From positions 5,064,001 to 5,128,000 of the forward strand of contig NZ_CP133269.1 in assembly GCF_030915525.1 (NCBI RefSeq): a stretch of 64,000 nt of DNA, in the 5' to 3' direction. Shown here piece by piece: positions 8,133 to 15,844 of this stretch. Position numbers and translations under genes: made by a program. The notes beneath the pieces are model-generated. The model saw only the letters and a list, made by a program, of their open reading frames with translations. It was not told the origin of the DNA and ran no database searches. Within the stretch, counting starts at the first letter, position 1, and each line of letters starts with the position of its first letter. The stretch comes from Neobacillus sp. PS2-9. Its GTDB lineage: Bacteria; Bacillota; Bacilli; Bacillales; Cytobacillaceae.

Positions 8133-9545
8133 TTAATTCAAATTGCGACTATTGGAATAGATTTTAGCAGGCTTCGGAAGCGTAATCCCAGTAAAACCGT
8201 AAAAAACCGTGAGTAGCGGTGAAAATAAGCAAAACAACGCAAATGGAAAATATTCTGTAACGGAAACCCCAAGGACTGAGGCTAAAAATACACCGCATAC
8301 ACTCCACGGTACGAGCGGATTAACAACTGTCCCCGCATCTTCAAGTACCCGTGAAAGATGCCTTGGTTCCAAGCCTGCTTTTTTGAAATGCTCTTTAAAT
8401 GCGTTTCCAGGCAAAAGAATAGATAAGTATTGCTCACCAAGGATAAAATTTACTGCAATCGCCATTCCGGCCGTTGCACTGATCAATATGGACACACGGT
8501 TTAATAGGGAATTGATCATGGATAAAACCGCTGGTATAATTCCTAATCTGAACAGCAGGCCTCCCATACTCAGTGCAAGCAGAATAACTGATATGCTAAA
8601 CATCATACTTTCCATTCCGCCCCGTGTCAGAATTGAATCAACTTCCTTTATCCCACTTTCAGATTTGTAACCAGAGTAAAGCAGGTCTAAAAATCCTTTA
8701 CCGCCCAATCCTCCCTTAATCCACAACGAGATAATAAGAGCTGATAAAATGCCCGCGGAAAGCGTTGCAATGGCAGGGACCTTTTTAGCAGCCAAAATGG
8801 CAAGGATTATGAATGGTAATAGTGAATACCAGTGCACTAGGCTCATATCTAGTAAAGTATTCTTAATAACTGTAATTTGTTGAATGCTCCTTGCTGTTTC
8901 CGTTGGAGATAGAACCAGATACACTAATAATGAAAGAATAAAAGCAGGGATGGTCGTCCATGCCATATTTTTTATATGTTCAAATAGATCAGCTCCTGCA
9001 ACACTGGATGCAAGGTTTGTTGTATCGGATAAAGGTGACATTTTATCACCGAAGAATGCACCTGATACTACTGCCCCTGCCGTGATCACAGGCGAAATTC
9101 CTAGTGCAGTGCTTGCAGAAACAAAAGCGACTCCTACTGTTGCAGCAGTGGTTAAAGAGCTACCTATACTGAGACCTATAATGGAAGTTACGACAAAAAC
9201 AATGGCATAGTAAAATCTCCCTGATACTAAGTCAACCGCAATATAAATAAATGTTGGAATGGTACCGCTGGCCATCCAACTGCTTATCAGCATCCCAATA
9301 AAAAAGAAAATCATAACAGCTGCGATGCCTGATTTAGCTCCATTAACCATGGCTTCTTCCAAATCTTTAAAGCTTATTTTTTTAAATACGCCATATCCCA
9401 GTAATAGAGCTATGCCTGAAATTATCGCTAGGTGCGGGACCACCTGAAGGCTAATGATCAAATACCCAACCAGCCCCATTAAAGCCGCTATAATCAACAT
9501 GGCTTCAGCTGGTTTGATGGTTAATACTTTTTGTTCTGGTTCCAT
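8133..9545 (-). CDS. nhaC: NhaC-family Na+/H+ antiporter, probable tyrosine-linked transporter
   Basis: The 470-residue protein has 11-12 membrane helices and the NhaC signature FFGDKMSPLSDTTNLA in the middle. NhaC proteins exchange Na+ and H+; some family members move amino or organic acids. Start: ATG 9545 with AGGAGGAAA upstream. The open frame continues to 9725, but that part is a T-box RNA leader, not protein. The leader's specifier reads as UAC, so expression should rise when uncharged tRNA-Tyr accumulates. A role in importing tyrosine or a precursor is therefore inferred; simple sodium homeostasis would not need that control. The gene lies in an accessory stretch between the ger operon and rpsI. 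Confidence 0.85.
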   Translation of the reverse strand: MEPEQKVLTIKPAEAMLIIAALMGLVGYLIISLQVVPHLAIISGIALLLGYGVFKKISFKDLEEAMVNGAKSGIAAVMIFFFIGMLISSWMASGTIPTFIYIAVDLVSGRFYYAIVFVVTSIIGLSIGSSLTTAATVGVAFVSASTALGISPVITAGAVVSGAFFGDKMSPLSDTTNLASSVAGADLFEHIKNMAWTTIPAFILSLLVYLVLSPTETARSIQQITVIKNTLLDMSLVHWYSLLPFIILAILAAKKVPAIATLSAGILSALIISLWIKGGLGGKGFLDLLYSGYKSESGIKEVDSILTRGGMESMMFSISVILLALSMGGLLFRLGIIPAVLSMINSLLNRVSILISATAGMAIAVNFILGEQYLSILLPGNAFKEHFKKAGLEPRHLSRVLEDAGTVVNPLVPWSVCGVFLASVLGVSVTEYFPFALFCLFSPLLTVFYGFTGITLPKPAKIYSNSRNLN

Positions 9546-9581
9546 AGAAAATTTCCTCCTAGTAAATATATAAATGAACGC

Positions 9582-9828
9582 AAAAAGGCCCCTCCGTCTA
9601 GGGACGAAAGGACTCCGCGTTACCACCCTAATTGGCAAGGTTAAATCTTGTACACCTTGCCCTCTTAAAAAGTATGCCCGTATATAACAGCTGTACTTCA
9701 AAATGGTCACTGCCCAGATTTTCACCCTCCATCTGGTCTCTATTTGCTGCTCATGACATTTCTACTAAAACTGTAGGCGTGTTATTCACTATATCACTAA
9801 AACGCTTTTAAGCGTTAAAGTATATGTG
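9582..9828 (-). promoter_or_regulatory. T-box riboswitch, tyrosine-type specifier (UAC)
   Basis: Read on the minus strand. The T-box core AGGGTGGTAACGCG is at 9628-9615. Its TGGT can pair with an ACCA acceptor end, as in tRNA-Tyr (discriminator A). The terminator is GTCCTTTCGTC / GACGGAGGGGC followed by TTTTT (to 9582). Stem I has an AGTA loop strand, an apical CCAGAT/ATCTGG stem, and on the descending side GAAGTACA, the GAA-N-specifier-purine layout, giving UAC (Tyr). The helix AAATG..TCA / TGA..CATTT joins the loop to the apex. Confidence 0.9.
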
Positions 9829-9833
9829 TAAAT

Positions 9834-9862
9834 AATATACCCCGCCATTCTTTGTTTGTCAA
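9834..9862 (-). promoter_or_regulatory. Sigma-A promoter of the T-box/nhaC transcript
   Basis: TTGACA (9862-9857), a 17-nt spacer and TATATT (9839-9834). The predicted start falls just before the T-box leader. Confidence 0.88.
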
Positions 9863-9883
9863 AAGGTTTTTAAACATAATAAA

Positions 9884-9916
9884 AAAGACTCCCAACCAAA
9901 TTGGTTGAGAGTCTTT
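9884..9916 (-). terminator. Terminator of the decayed hydrolase gene, upstream of the nhaC promoter
   Basis: The stem AAAGACTC-mismatch-CAACCAA pairs with TTGGTTG-mismatch-GAGTCTTT, followed by six T on the minus strand. It is nearly identical to the rpsI terminator at 11178-11209. Confidence 0.85.
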
Positions 9917-9937
9917 AAACATTCAGGGGAAAATCAT

Positions 9938-10039
9938 TTATTTTTTAATCCACTTGAATTGATAAGGAGCCAGTTCTACTTTTAATTCAACGAATTCCTG
10001 ACTCCAAAGGTCGTAGCCTTCTAACGCAAGCTTGACCTC
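9938..10039 (-). pseudogene. 3' remnant of a glycoside hydrolase-like gene
   Basis: A 33-codon minus-strand frame ends in TAA at 9938, followed by a terminator. It reads KLALEGYDLWSQEFVELKV and then ELAPYQFKWIKK. This looks like the last beta strands of the C-terminal all-beta domain of GH13-type alpha-glucosidases and amylases, where a phrase like LxPYxFxWxK ends the protein. Upstream the frame runs into a short tandem repeat and a TAA, with no start or catalytic domain. I therefore read it as a truncated relic. The family call is tentative; another beta-sandwich enzyme is possible. Confidence 0.5.
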
Positions 10040-10049
10040 AATTTGTTTT

Positions 10050-10097
10050 ATTTGTCGACATCTATTCGGAATTTGTCGATATTTCCCGGGAATTTGT
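10050..10097. repeat. 21-bp tandem repeat, about 2.3 copies
   Basis: ATTTGTCGACATCTATTCGG and ATTTGTCGATATTTCCCGGG, each followed by A, lie head to tail (10050-10070 and 10071-10091), and a third ATTTGT begins at 10092. They share the ATTTGTCGAYAT start and a CGG core. They abut the broken end of the hydrolase remnant. Confidence 0.6.
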
Positions 10098-10128
10098 TAA
10101 AAATTGGAAAAACAGTTGATGCGCTAGG

Positions 10129-10215
10129 TTAAATATCATCTCGCATATCGACTTCTTTTTCTATTAAAGAAGATAGCTCTGGGGATTTATTTGAATGTTA
10201 TATCGCCCGGCGATA
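10129..10215 (-). pseudogene. Decayed duplicate of the promoter and first codons of the 10245-10952 gene
   Basis: On the minus strand, ATG at 10146 begins MRDDI and then stops with TAA. The intact neighbour begins MRRDIQ. The region upstream also resembles the neighbour's: a TATCG at the start codon, a TATTAAA stretch, TATTTGNA in the -35 zone, and a TATCGC-N3-GCGATA palindrome 55 nt from the start, against 56 nt in the intact gene. Everything after codon 5 is gone. No function is expected unless the palindrome still binds protein. Confidence 0.5.
10201..10215. promoter_or_regulatory. Palindrome TATCGC-CCG-GCGATA (candidate operator)
   Basis: Perfect 6-bp arms around a 3-bp centre, just downstream of the HTH gene's terminator. 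The related site TATCACCTAGCGATA lies at 11008-11022. Confidence 0.45.
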
Positions 10216-10218
10216 CGA

Positions 10219-10241
10219 ACAAAAAAAAGCCTTTAACAGGC
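10219..10241 (-). terminator. Terminator of the MerR-like gene
   Basis: On the minus strand, GCCT-GTTAA-AGGC is followed by eight T. It starts 3 nt after the gene's stop codon. Confidence 0.75.
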
Positions 10242-10244
10242 ATA

Positions 10245-10952
10245 TTATTTTCCGAATATGGAGAAAAGCCACGCCCATTTTTCTTTAGGCTGTTGTATCG
10301 CTTCTTCTAAACGTTTATTAAAACCATTTTGTGAAATCCATTCTTTTTTCTGTTCGTCCCGCATATTTTGTATTTCCTTTTGTAAGAAATCGCTTATTTG
10401 TTGCTCCTGTTGCAACAATGTTTCGTAATGGGTTATTTGTTGTTCAGTTAATTTCTCAATTTTAGCATGAGTTTTTTGTGCAGAATTTCCAATATTAGAA
10501 CTTATAACATGGTGATCTTGCTGGAGCCGGGAAATCTGTGTTTTAAGCTGAGACATATCGTTTGTCAGTTGAACATTTATTTCACGTGTGGCTGCGAGTT
10601 CATTGGCTAAAATCATTAAGATCTCTTCCAATTGTTTGGGGTCTTGGGGTAAATTACCATATGTACCGGATATAGCAATCTCAGTTTCATTGAGTCCTTC
10701 TAAACATTCTTTTTGTTTATATACTATGTCTTTAGCCGTTTCGTCTAGGGGCTTGTCCGTATCGCGTAATGCTATAAGAGCTTCGATGTCAGATTGTACA
10801 AAAATACGCCGATCTCCATCTTTCAAAAACTCATATCCATTTCGCTCTAAGATTTGGCCATACTTTCGAACAGTGGGTGTTGCAATTCCTAATTTTTCTG
10901 CCACTTCTTTGGAAGAGAAAGCTTGTTCATTAGGTTGTATATCACGTCGCAT
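10245..10952 (-). CDS. MerR-type HTH and coiled-coil protein (DUF3967-like)
   Basis: The 235-residue protein has an N-terminal winged HTH of MerR type (about 10-65: FSSKEVAEKLGIATPTVRKY, then RRIFVQSDIEALIALRD). A long coiled coil rich in Gln and Glu follows (about 105-215), and the protein ends in a hydrophobic EKWAWLFSIFGK tail. This layout recalls RacA and the DUF3967 proteins of Bacillus plasmids and mobile regions, whose role is unknown. It has no effector-binding domain. AAGGAGGTGCGAT precedes the ATG. The tail could dock to a membrane or partner; that is inference. It sits alone in an accessory stretch next to rpsI. Confidence 0.78.
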   Translation of the reverse strand: MRRDIQPNEQAFSSKEVAEKLGIATPTVRKYGQILERNGYEFLKDGDRRIFVQSDIEALIALRDTDKPLDETAKDIVYKQKECLEGLNETEIAISGTYGNLPQDPKQLEEILMILANELAATREINVQLTNDMSQLKTQISRLQQDHHVISSNIGNSAQKTHAKIEKLTEQQITHYETLLQQEQQISDFLQKEIQNMRDEQKKEWISQNGFNKRLEEAIQQPKEKWAWLFSIFGK

Positions 10953-10972
10953 ATCGCACCTCCTTTTTATTA

Positions 10973-11001
10973 AATATGAACGTTTTTAAATGTATTTGCA
11001 A
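10973..11001 (-). promoter_or_regulatory. Probable sigma-A promoter of the MerR-like gene
   Basis: TTGCAA (11001-10996), 17 nt, CATATT (10978-10973). The 11008-11022 palindrome lies just upstream of the -35 box. Confidence 0.55.
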
Positions 11002-11007
11002 GGGTCA

Positions 11008-11022
11008 TATCACCTAGCGATA
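11008..11022. promoter_or_regulatory. Imperfect palindrome TATCAC-CTA-GCGATA next to the promoter
   Basis: It is 7 bp upstream of the -35 box of the HTH gene and matches the site at 10201-10215 at 12 of 15 positions, with a shared CG following. A self-binding site for the encoded HTH protein is a reasonable guess. Confidence 0.45.
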
Positions 11023-11036
11023 CGCAATACAAAAAA

Positions 11037-11145
11037 AGAGAGGGGTTTCGGCGAGCCTCCTCGGAGAAAAGCGTCTGCGGGGTCTCCCCTGAACCATACT
11101 CCCACAGGAGTCTTCGTGCCTTCCGCTCCAATCAACAGGGTGTAA
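11037..11145. repeat. Bacillus-type GC-rich intergenic repeat
   Basis: This GC-rich block carries phrases I recognise from an intergenic repeat found many times in Bacillus-like genomes: GCGAGCCTCCTCGG, GTCTGCGGGGTCTCCCCTG, CTCCCACAGGAGTC and CTTCCGCTCCAATCAACA. It encodes no protein and contains several self-complementary pieces (GAGCCTCCTC, CTCCCACAGGAG). Function unknown. It lies between the rpsI terminator and the MerR-like gene's promoter. Confidence 0.65.
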
Positions 11146-11177
11146 AGGCAACACTGATCTTTAACACAACCAATAAA

Positions 11178-11209
11178 AAAGACTCCCAGCCAAATGGTTG
11201 AGAGTCTTT
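11178..11209 (-). terminator. Terminator of the rplM-rpsI operon
   Basis: AAAGACTC-mismatch-CAGCCA pairs with TGGTTG-mismatch-GAGTCTTT and is followed by T6 on the minus strand, 16 nt after the rpsI stop. Confidence 0.88.
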
Positions 11210-11224
11210 GAGTGTTCGCAAAAA

Positions 11225-11617
11225 TTAACGTTTTGAGAACTGAGGCGCACGACGAGCACCTTTAAGACCGTATTTCTTACGCTCTTTCATACGTGCATCA
11301 CGAGTTAATAAACCTGCGCGCTTTAATGTTGGACGGAACTCAGGGTCAGCTTGAAGTAATGCGCGAGCAATACCGTGGCGGATTGCGCCAGCTTGACCAG
11401 TGTATCCACCGCCGCTTACGTTTACAAGAACATCATAGCTGCCTACAGTTTCAGTAGCTACTAATGGTTGTCTTACAACAACACGTAAAGCTTCAAATGG
11501 GATATAATCTTCGATTTCACGACCGTTAACTACAATTTTACCTGTGCCTGGAACTAGACGCACACGTGCGACTGAGCTCTTACGGCGACCAGTACCGATA
11601 TATTGAACTTGTGCCAA
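11225..11617 (-). CDS. rpsI: 30S ribosomal protein S9
   Basis: The 130-residue protein starts [20 protein letters not shown] and ends in the family's basic tail, APQFSKR, whose final Lys-Arg reaches the tRNA in the P site. Length and sequence are standard. It is second in the rplM-rpsI operon, 20 nt after rplM, and an AGGGAGGG site precedes the ATG. A terminator follows directly. Confidence 0.97.
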   Translation of the reverse strand: MAQVQYIGTGRRKSSVARVRLVPGTGKIVVNGREIEDYIPFEALRVVVRQPLVATETVGSYDVLVNVSGGGYTGQAGAIRHGIARALLQADPEFRPTLKRAGLLTRDARMKERKKYGLKGARRAPQFSKR

Positions 11618-11637
11618 GTTAATTCCCTCCCTTTAAA

Positions 11638-12075
11638 TTATCCGCGAAGTTCGTAAACTTCAGGTTTTTGTGCTTGGTGCGGATGTTCGCTACCAGCATA
11701 TACGTGTAATTTTTTAATTATTTGACGGCCAAGAGAATTCTTTGGAAGCATACCTTTAACAGCAAGCTCGATCATTTTCTCAGCATAGTTTGTACGCATT
11801 TCAAGAGCAGTTCTTTGCTTTAAACCACCAGGATGCATGCTGTGACGGTAGTAAATCTTGTCAGTTAATTTCTTTCCTGTTAGTTCTACTTTAGATGCAT
11901 TAAGAATGATTACATTATCACCAGTGTCAACATGTGGTGTAAAAGTTGGTTTGTTTTTACCACGTAGAATTGATGCTACTTCAGAAGCAAGACGTCCAAG
12001 AGTTTTGCCCTCAGCATCAATCACGTACCATTTACGCTCGATATTGTTGGCATTTGCCATAAACGTTGTACGCAT
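11638..12075 (-). CDS. rplM: 50S ribosomal protein L13
   Basis: The 145-residue protein begins [16 protein letters not shown] and contains the L13 signature [17 protein letters not shown]. The length equals that of B. subtilis L13. AGGAGG lies 7 nt before the ATG at 12075; the second Met (residue 6) has no ribosome site. First gene of the operon, with its own promoter and a 5' leader of about 180 nt. Confidence 0.97.
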   Translation of the reverse strand: MRTTFMANANNIERKWYVIDAEGKTLGRLASEVASILRGKNKPTFTPHVDTGDNVIILNASKVELTGKKLTDKIYYRHSMHPGGLKQRTALEMRTNYAEKMIELAVKGMLPKNSLGRQIIKKLHVYAGSEHPHQAQKPEVYELRG

Positions 12076-12089
12076 GAGTTTCCCTCCTA

Positions 12090-12258
12090 ATTTAAATCCA
12101 TTAAAGATTATTTTTTCGCACCTTCATAAAGCAGTTAATGTTTATTCTGTTCCGGGAATCAACACTAATGCCCTTGTGCGCTTAAGTTTTCTAATTCATA
12201 TATTTTCAATCACGATGAAGACTTTCCGGGGCTTAATCGTGGGATTAAAAACACACAC
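12090..12258 (-). promoter_or_regulatory. rplM 5' leader, possible L13 autoregulatory structure
   Basis: Between the promoter and rplM the transcript contains two pairings: CCCACGATTAAG with CATCGTGATTG-type complementarity, and a GCGCAC ... GGTGCG closing stem just before the ribosome site. L13 leaders are known in Bacillus upstream of rplM; I infer this is one from position and folding only. Confidence 0.5.
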
Positions 12259-12265
12259 ATATAAT

Positions 12266-12294
12266 ATAATAAATACTTTAGGTCTATATGTCAA
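12266..12294 (-). promoter_or_regulatory. Sigma-A promoter of rplM-rpsI
   Basis: TTGACA (12294-12289), a 17-nt spacer and TATTAT (12271-12266): near consensus. Confidence 0.88.
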
Positions 12295-12335
12295 GGGGAT
12301 GTTACACCTGGTTGGGTTGTTTTATTAAAAAGTTA

Positions 12336-13073
12336 TTAATAAAAAACCTCCCATAGGTAAAGTCCGTGCGCTGGAGCCGTTTTTCCTGCCAGGCGGCGAT
12401 CTTTTTTTTCTAGAATCGCAGGGATGTCTTCAGGGTCTCGTTCACTTGCCCCTACTTCAAGCAAAGTACCTACCAAAATACGAACCATATTATACAAAAA
12501 ACCGTTTCCGACAAAGCGAATCGTAAGCTGGTCATCTTCCAGCAAAAAATCAATTGCTTTAACGGTTCGTATTTTATCTGCTACTTCTGTTCTTGCAGAA
12601 CAAAAGCTAGTAAAGTCATGGGTGCCAAGGATATATTTACTTGCTTTCCTCATAGCTTCTAAATTGAGACGATAGGGGTACCGATAGGCAAAGACCCTCT
12701 GAAAAGGATCCCTTTTTGAAGATAAGTGCAGCACATAGCGATACTCTTTCCCTATCGCATCAAACCGGGAATGAAAACCGTCGTTCACTTTTTTAACCGA
12801 AAGAATTGAAATATCCTGCGGCAGCATCGAATTTAGTGCGATTTCCCAACGATCCTCAGCAATAGGCAAGGGAGAATCAAAATGAATTACCTGTCCCTTG
12901 GCATGAACGCCTGCATCTGTTCGTCCAGAGCCTGCAACCTTCACAGAGGTGCCCTTATGCATTTTTGCTAAGACAGCTTCTATTTCTCGTTGTACAGTCC
13001 TCTTATTTGGTTGTACTTGATACCCGGAGAAACCCGAGCCATCATAGGATATAATGCATTTGTATCTTTGCAT
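12336..13073 (-). CDS. truA: tRNA pseudouridine(38-40) synthase TruA
   Basis: The 245-residue enzyme has the catalytic Asp53 in [14 protein letters not shown]. It also has the FCSARTEV and [19 protein letters not shown] motifs of TruA. It isomerises uridines 38-40 in the anticodon arm of tRNAs. It follows ecfT by 12 nt, so it is probably cotranscribed with the ECF genes; rplM has a separate promoter downstream. Length is usual. Confidence 0.95.
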   Translation of the reverse strand: MQRYKCIISYDGSGFSGYQVQPNKRTVQREIEAVLAKMHKGTSVKVAGSGRTDAGVHAKGQVIHFDSPLPIAEDRWEIALNSMLPQDISILSVKKVNDGFHSRFDAIGKEYRYVLHLSSKRDPFQRVFAYRYPYRLNLEAMRKASKYILGTHDFTSFCSARTEVADKIRTVKAIDFLLEDDQLTIRFVGNGFLYNMVRILVGTLLEVGASERDPEDIPAILEKKDRRLAGKTAPAHGLYLWEVFY

Positions 13074-13085
13074 GGTTTCGCTCCA

Positions 13086-13883
13086 TTATGAACGTAATAA
13101 GATTAAAAAGATGGTTAAAACACCTAAGAGTACTAATTGCAATGAATCGCCCAATTGCCAATCCAGCTGCCTGTATTTTGTTCTTCCTTCGCCACCGCGA
13201 TATCCTCTTGCTTCCATCGCTATAGCCAGTTCTTCAGCACGTTTAAAGGCGCTGACAAACAACGGAATAAGAAGCGGGATGACTGCCTTAATCCGCTCCA
13301 TAAAAGGCCCACTTGAAAACTCAACGCCACGGGCCATTTGAGCCTTCATGATTTTGTCTGTTTCCTGCATTAATGTTGGGATGAAACGTAAGGAAATAGA
13401 CATCATTAAAGCCATTTCATGGACAGGAAAATGTACCTTTTTTAATGGATGTAAAAGAGTTTCTAGTCCATCTGTAATTTCAATAGGAGTGGTTGTTAAA
13501 GTCAACAACGAAGTCATTAAAATTAAGAAGAAGAAGCGTAAAGAAATAAAGATCCCCTGTCTGACACCTTCTTCGTATATTTTAATCGGTCCCCAATGAT
13601 ACAAAAGGTCACCTTGTTTCGTAAAGAACAATTGTAAGGCTAAGGTAAAGAGCACAAGCCATAGAACTGGTTTCAGCCCAATATATAAGAAACGAACAGG
13701 AATACGGGCCAAACCAAGCATGAAAAAGGTATAAATCCCTATAAGTGCATAAGTAACTGCATTATTTGCTAAGAAGATAACACATACAAATAAAAAGATA
13801 ACCAGTAATTTAGATCGAGGGTCCATTTTGTGGATAAGAGAATCAGCAGGAACATAGCGGCCAAAAATCATTTTCTCCATCAT
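13086..13883 (-). CDS. ecfT: Energy-coupling factor transporter transmembrane protein EcfT
   Basis: The 265-residue membrane protein has about six hydrophobic helices and two Ala-Arg-Gly coupling motifs (AQMARGVEF and AMEARGYRG) that contact the two ATPases. It is the T component of group II ECF transporters, which take up vitamins and metal ions with interchangeable S components. Its ATG overlaps the ecfA2 stop by 4 nt, indicating coupled translation. GAGGTG precedes it. The gene order ecfA1-ecfA2-ecfT-truA is that of B. subtilis ybxA-ybaE-ybaF-truA. Confidence 0.95.
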   Translation of the reverse strand: MMEKMIFGRYVPADSLIHKMDPRSKLLVIFLFVCVIFLANNAVTYALIGIYTFFMLGLARIPVRFLYIGLKPVLWLVLFTLALQLFFTKQGDLLYHWGPIKIYEEGVRQGIFISLRFFFLILMTSLLTLTTTPIEITDGLETLLHPLKKVHFPVHEMALMMSISLRFIPTLMQETDKIMKAQMARGVEFSSGPFMERIKAVIPLLIPLFVSAFKRAEELAIAMEARGYRGGEGRTKYRQLDWQLGDSLQLVLLGVLTIFLILLRS

Positions 13884-14749
13884 GAGCGGACACCTCTTTT
13901 TAACGCTTCAGTAACTGCTTCTGACAACTCATCTATTGATAAATACATTTTATCGAGTTTAATACCCATCTTCTCTTCAAGCTTTAGCTGGAAACGAACC
14001 ACTTCTGGAACATCTAATCCCATTTGTACCAACTGGGCAGGCGCAGAGAAGATTTCTTCTGGTGTTCCTTTATTTACTACTTTCCCTTGTTGCATGATGA
14101 CAATCTGGTCTGCATATCTAGCCGCATCTTCCATACTATGTGTAACTAAAATAGTGGATAGATTTCTTTCCTCGTGAAGTGTATAAAACATATCCATAAT
14201 TTCTTTCCGGCCGCGTGGGTCAAGTCCTGCGGTAGGTTCATCTAGCACAATAACATCTGGTTCCATGGCCAACACACCAGCGATCGCGACTCGACGCATT
14301 TGTCCACCAGATAGATCAAATGGAGATTTTTCTAATACCTCTTCCCCAAGTCCTACCTGTTTCAAGGCAAGGCGCGCCCGCTTTTTTGCCTCAGTTTCAG
14401 AAACACCAAAATTAAGCGGGCCAAAAATAATATCCTTTTCTACTGTTTCTTCAAAAAGCTGATGTTCCGGAAATTGAAAAACGATGCCTACCTTTTGCCG
14501 TACTTGTTTTAAATTCTTATTTTTTTGCTGTGCTCTAATTTCATGTTCCCCAATCTTAACCGTTCCATTAGTTGGTTGTAAAATGGCATTTAAGTGCTGT
14601 AGAACCGTTGACTTGCCAGAACCAGTATGACCGATTATTGCCAAGTATGTTCCCGATGGAATATCGATAGATACATCCTCAATCGCTAGATGTTCAAAAG
14701 GAGTGTTTGCTTGATAACGGTATTCTATATGTTTAAGCGAGATGTCCAT
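13880..14749 (-). CDS. ecfA2: ECF transporter ATPase EcfA2
   Basis: The 289-residue ABC ATPase has Walker [10 protein letters not shown] (about 37-45), a Q-loop in [11 protein letters not shown], signature LSGGQMRRV, Walker [14 protein letters not shown] and a switch His in VTHSMED. A C-terminal extension typical of EcfA proteins follows. It pairs with EcfA1 to drive EcfT. It overlaps the end of ecfA1 by 25 nt, consistent with a coupled operon. Confidence 0.95.
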   Translation of the reverse strand: MDISLKHIEYRYQANTPFEHLAIEDVSIDIPSGTYLAIIGHTGSGKSTVLQHLNAILQPTNGTVKIGEHEIRAQQKNKNLKQVRQKVGIVFQFPEHQLFEETVEKDIIFGPLNFGVSETEAKKRARLALKQVGLGEEVLEKSPFDLSGGQMRRVAIAGVLAMEPDVIVLDEPTAGLDPRGRKEIMDMFYTLHEERNLSTILVTHSMEDAARYADQIVIMQQGKVVNKGTPEEIFSAPAQLVQMGLDVPEVVRFQLKLEEKMGIKLDKMYLSIDELSEAVTEALKRGVRS

Positions 14750-15564
14750 AGCTCTGTCACCAACTCTTCTTCCGATAAATAATGCTTGGATAGGTCAATC
14801 CCTTTTTGACGAAAAGCTTTGCTCATTTTAACCGAGAAAGGAATATCCAATCCTAATTGAATCAACTGCTCGTCCATTGAAAAAATCTCTTCAGGTACGC
14901 CTTCACGAAAGACCTCACCTTTATTCATAACAATAATGCGATCTGCTTTTGCTGCCTCTTCTAGGTCATGGGTTATAGAAATAACAGTTAAAGACTTTTC
15001 TTCTTTTAATACTCTAACCGTCTCTAAAACCTCCTCACGACCTCTTGGATCAAGCATGGAGGTAGCCTCATCTAGAATAATAATAGAAGGTCTTAAGGCA
15101 AATATGCCAGCAATCGCTACACGCTGCTTCTGTCCACCTGAAAGATGGTGGGGCTCTTGATATAGAAATTTATCCATTTTCACTTTCTTCAATGAATCTT
15201 CCACACGTTGGACCATTTCATCTCTAGGTATGCCATGATTTTCTAGACCAAAAGCCACATCATCCTGTACAGTTGTACCAACAAATTGGTTATCGGGATT
15301 TTGAAATACCATCCCTAATTTTTTACGGACATCCCAAATCGTTTCTTCATTCAAACCTATGCCGCATACCGTGATCTCGCCCTCTTGTGGGAATTGTAAC
15401 CCATTAAGGAGCTTTGCCATAGTAGACTTACCTGAGCCATTATGACCGACGATGGCCAGCCATTCACCTTCATAGATATCGAATGTAACATTATTAAGTG
15501 CGTAGCGTTCTTGTCCTTCATATTGAAAGGAAACTCCCTTAAGTGAAACAATTGATTCATTCAT
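14725..15564 (-). CDS. ecfA1: ECF transporter ATPase EcfA1
   Basis: The 279-residue ABC ATPase has Walker [11 protein letters not shown]-loop [10 protein letters not shown], signature LSGGQKQRV, Walker [14 protein letters not shown] and SITHDLEEA. It forms a heterodimer with EcfA2. GAGGAGG lies 7 nt before the ATG. First gene of the module. Upstream is an unusual 360-nt spacer with a promoter, a folded region and a terminator, described separately; this suggests attenuation of the module. Confidence 0.95.
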   Translation of the reverse strand: MNESIVSLKGVSFQYEGQERYALNNVTFDIYEGEWLAIVGHNGSGKSTMAKLLNGLQFPQEGEITVCGIGLNEETIWDVRKKLGMVFQNPDNQFVGTTVQDDVAFGLENHGIPRDEMVQRVEDSLKKVKMDKFLYQEPHHLSGGQKQRVAIAGIFALRPSIIILDEATSMLDPRGREEVLETVRVLKEEKSLTVISITHDLEEAAKADRIIVMNKGEVFREGVPEEIFSMDEQLIQLGLDIPFSVKMSKAFRQKGIDLSKHYLSEEELVTELWTSRLNI

Positions 15565-15627
15565 TGTAATTCCTCCTCTCGACTAACATACTAAACTAAG
15601 CTCTACTAAGACAATATTTTTACATAT

Positions 15628-15840
15628 AAAAAAAGCCTGCACCTCGTCCCCGGGCAGCAATTACTACGGCTGCAAAAAAGGAATTTCGATAAAGAAATGG
15701 GAGGAGGTGCATGAGCTAGACGAGACGTGAAAAAGAAAACAAAAGTGAATATGAATCGTTTTCAATCCCAGGTGTATTAAACCCTTCATGCTCCTACACG
15801 TAGGAGTCACGCTCATCATAACACTCGCTTGGCTTGGGTT
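15628..15840 (-). promoter_or_regulatory. Structured leader with terminator upstream of ecfA1 (no known class recognised)
   Basis: Read on the minus strand. The transcript should begin close to AACCC (15840-15836), which pairs with GGGTT (15784-15780) and encloses the perfect hairpin CTCCTAC-GT-GTAGGAG (15806-15791). About 65 nt later comes a three-way junction: TGCACCTC (15711-15704) pairs with GAGGTGCA (15645-15638), enclosing ATTTC/GAAAT and GCAGC/GCTGC hairpins. The junction ends in seven T, a terminator 64 nt before ecfA1. Aptamer-plus-terminator is the obvious reading, but I match it to no riboswitch family. The spacer contains no credible gene. Confidence 0.45.
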
Positions 15841-15844
15841 GAAC

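Noticed and set aside
9546..9725. N-terminal extension of NhaC by 60 residues
   Set aside because: The frame stays open through the T-box leader by chance; the AGGAGG site and ATG at 9545 mark the true start, and the translated extension is not membrane-like.
15721..15780. Fur-box-like GAAAACGATTCATATTC upstream of ecfA1
   Set aside because: Only about 9 of 14 positions fit the 7-1-7 pattern and there is no other iron-related gene; too weak to call.
15628..15840. Assignment of the ecfA1 leader to TPP, cobalamin, folate, preQ1 or another vitamin riboswitch
   Set aside because: None of the conserved motifs of those classes could be found by reading; left as unclassified.
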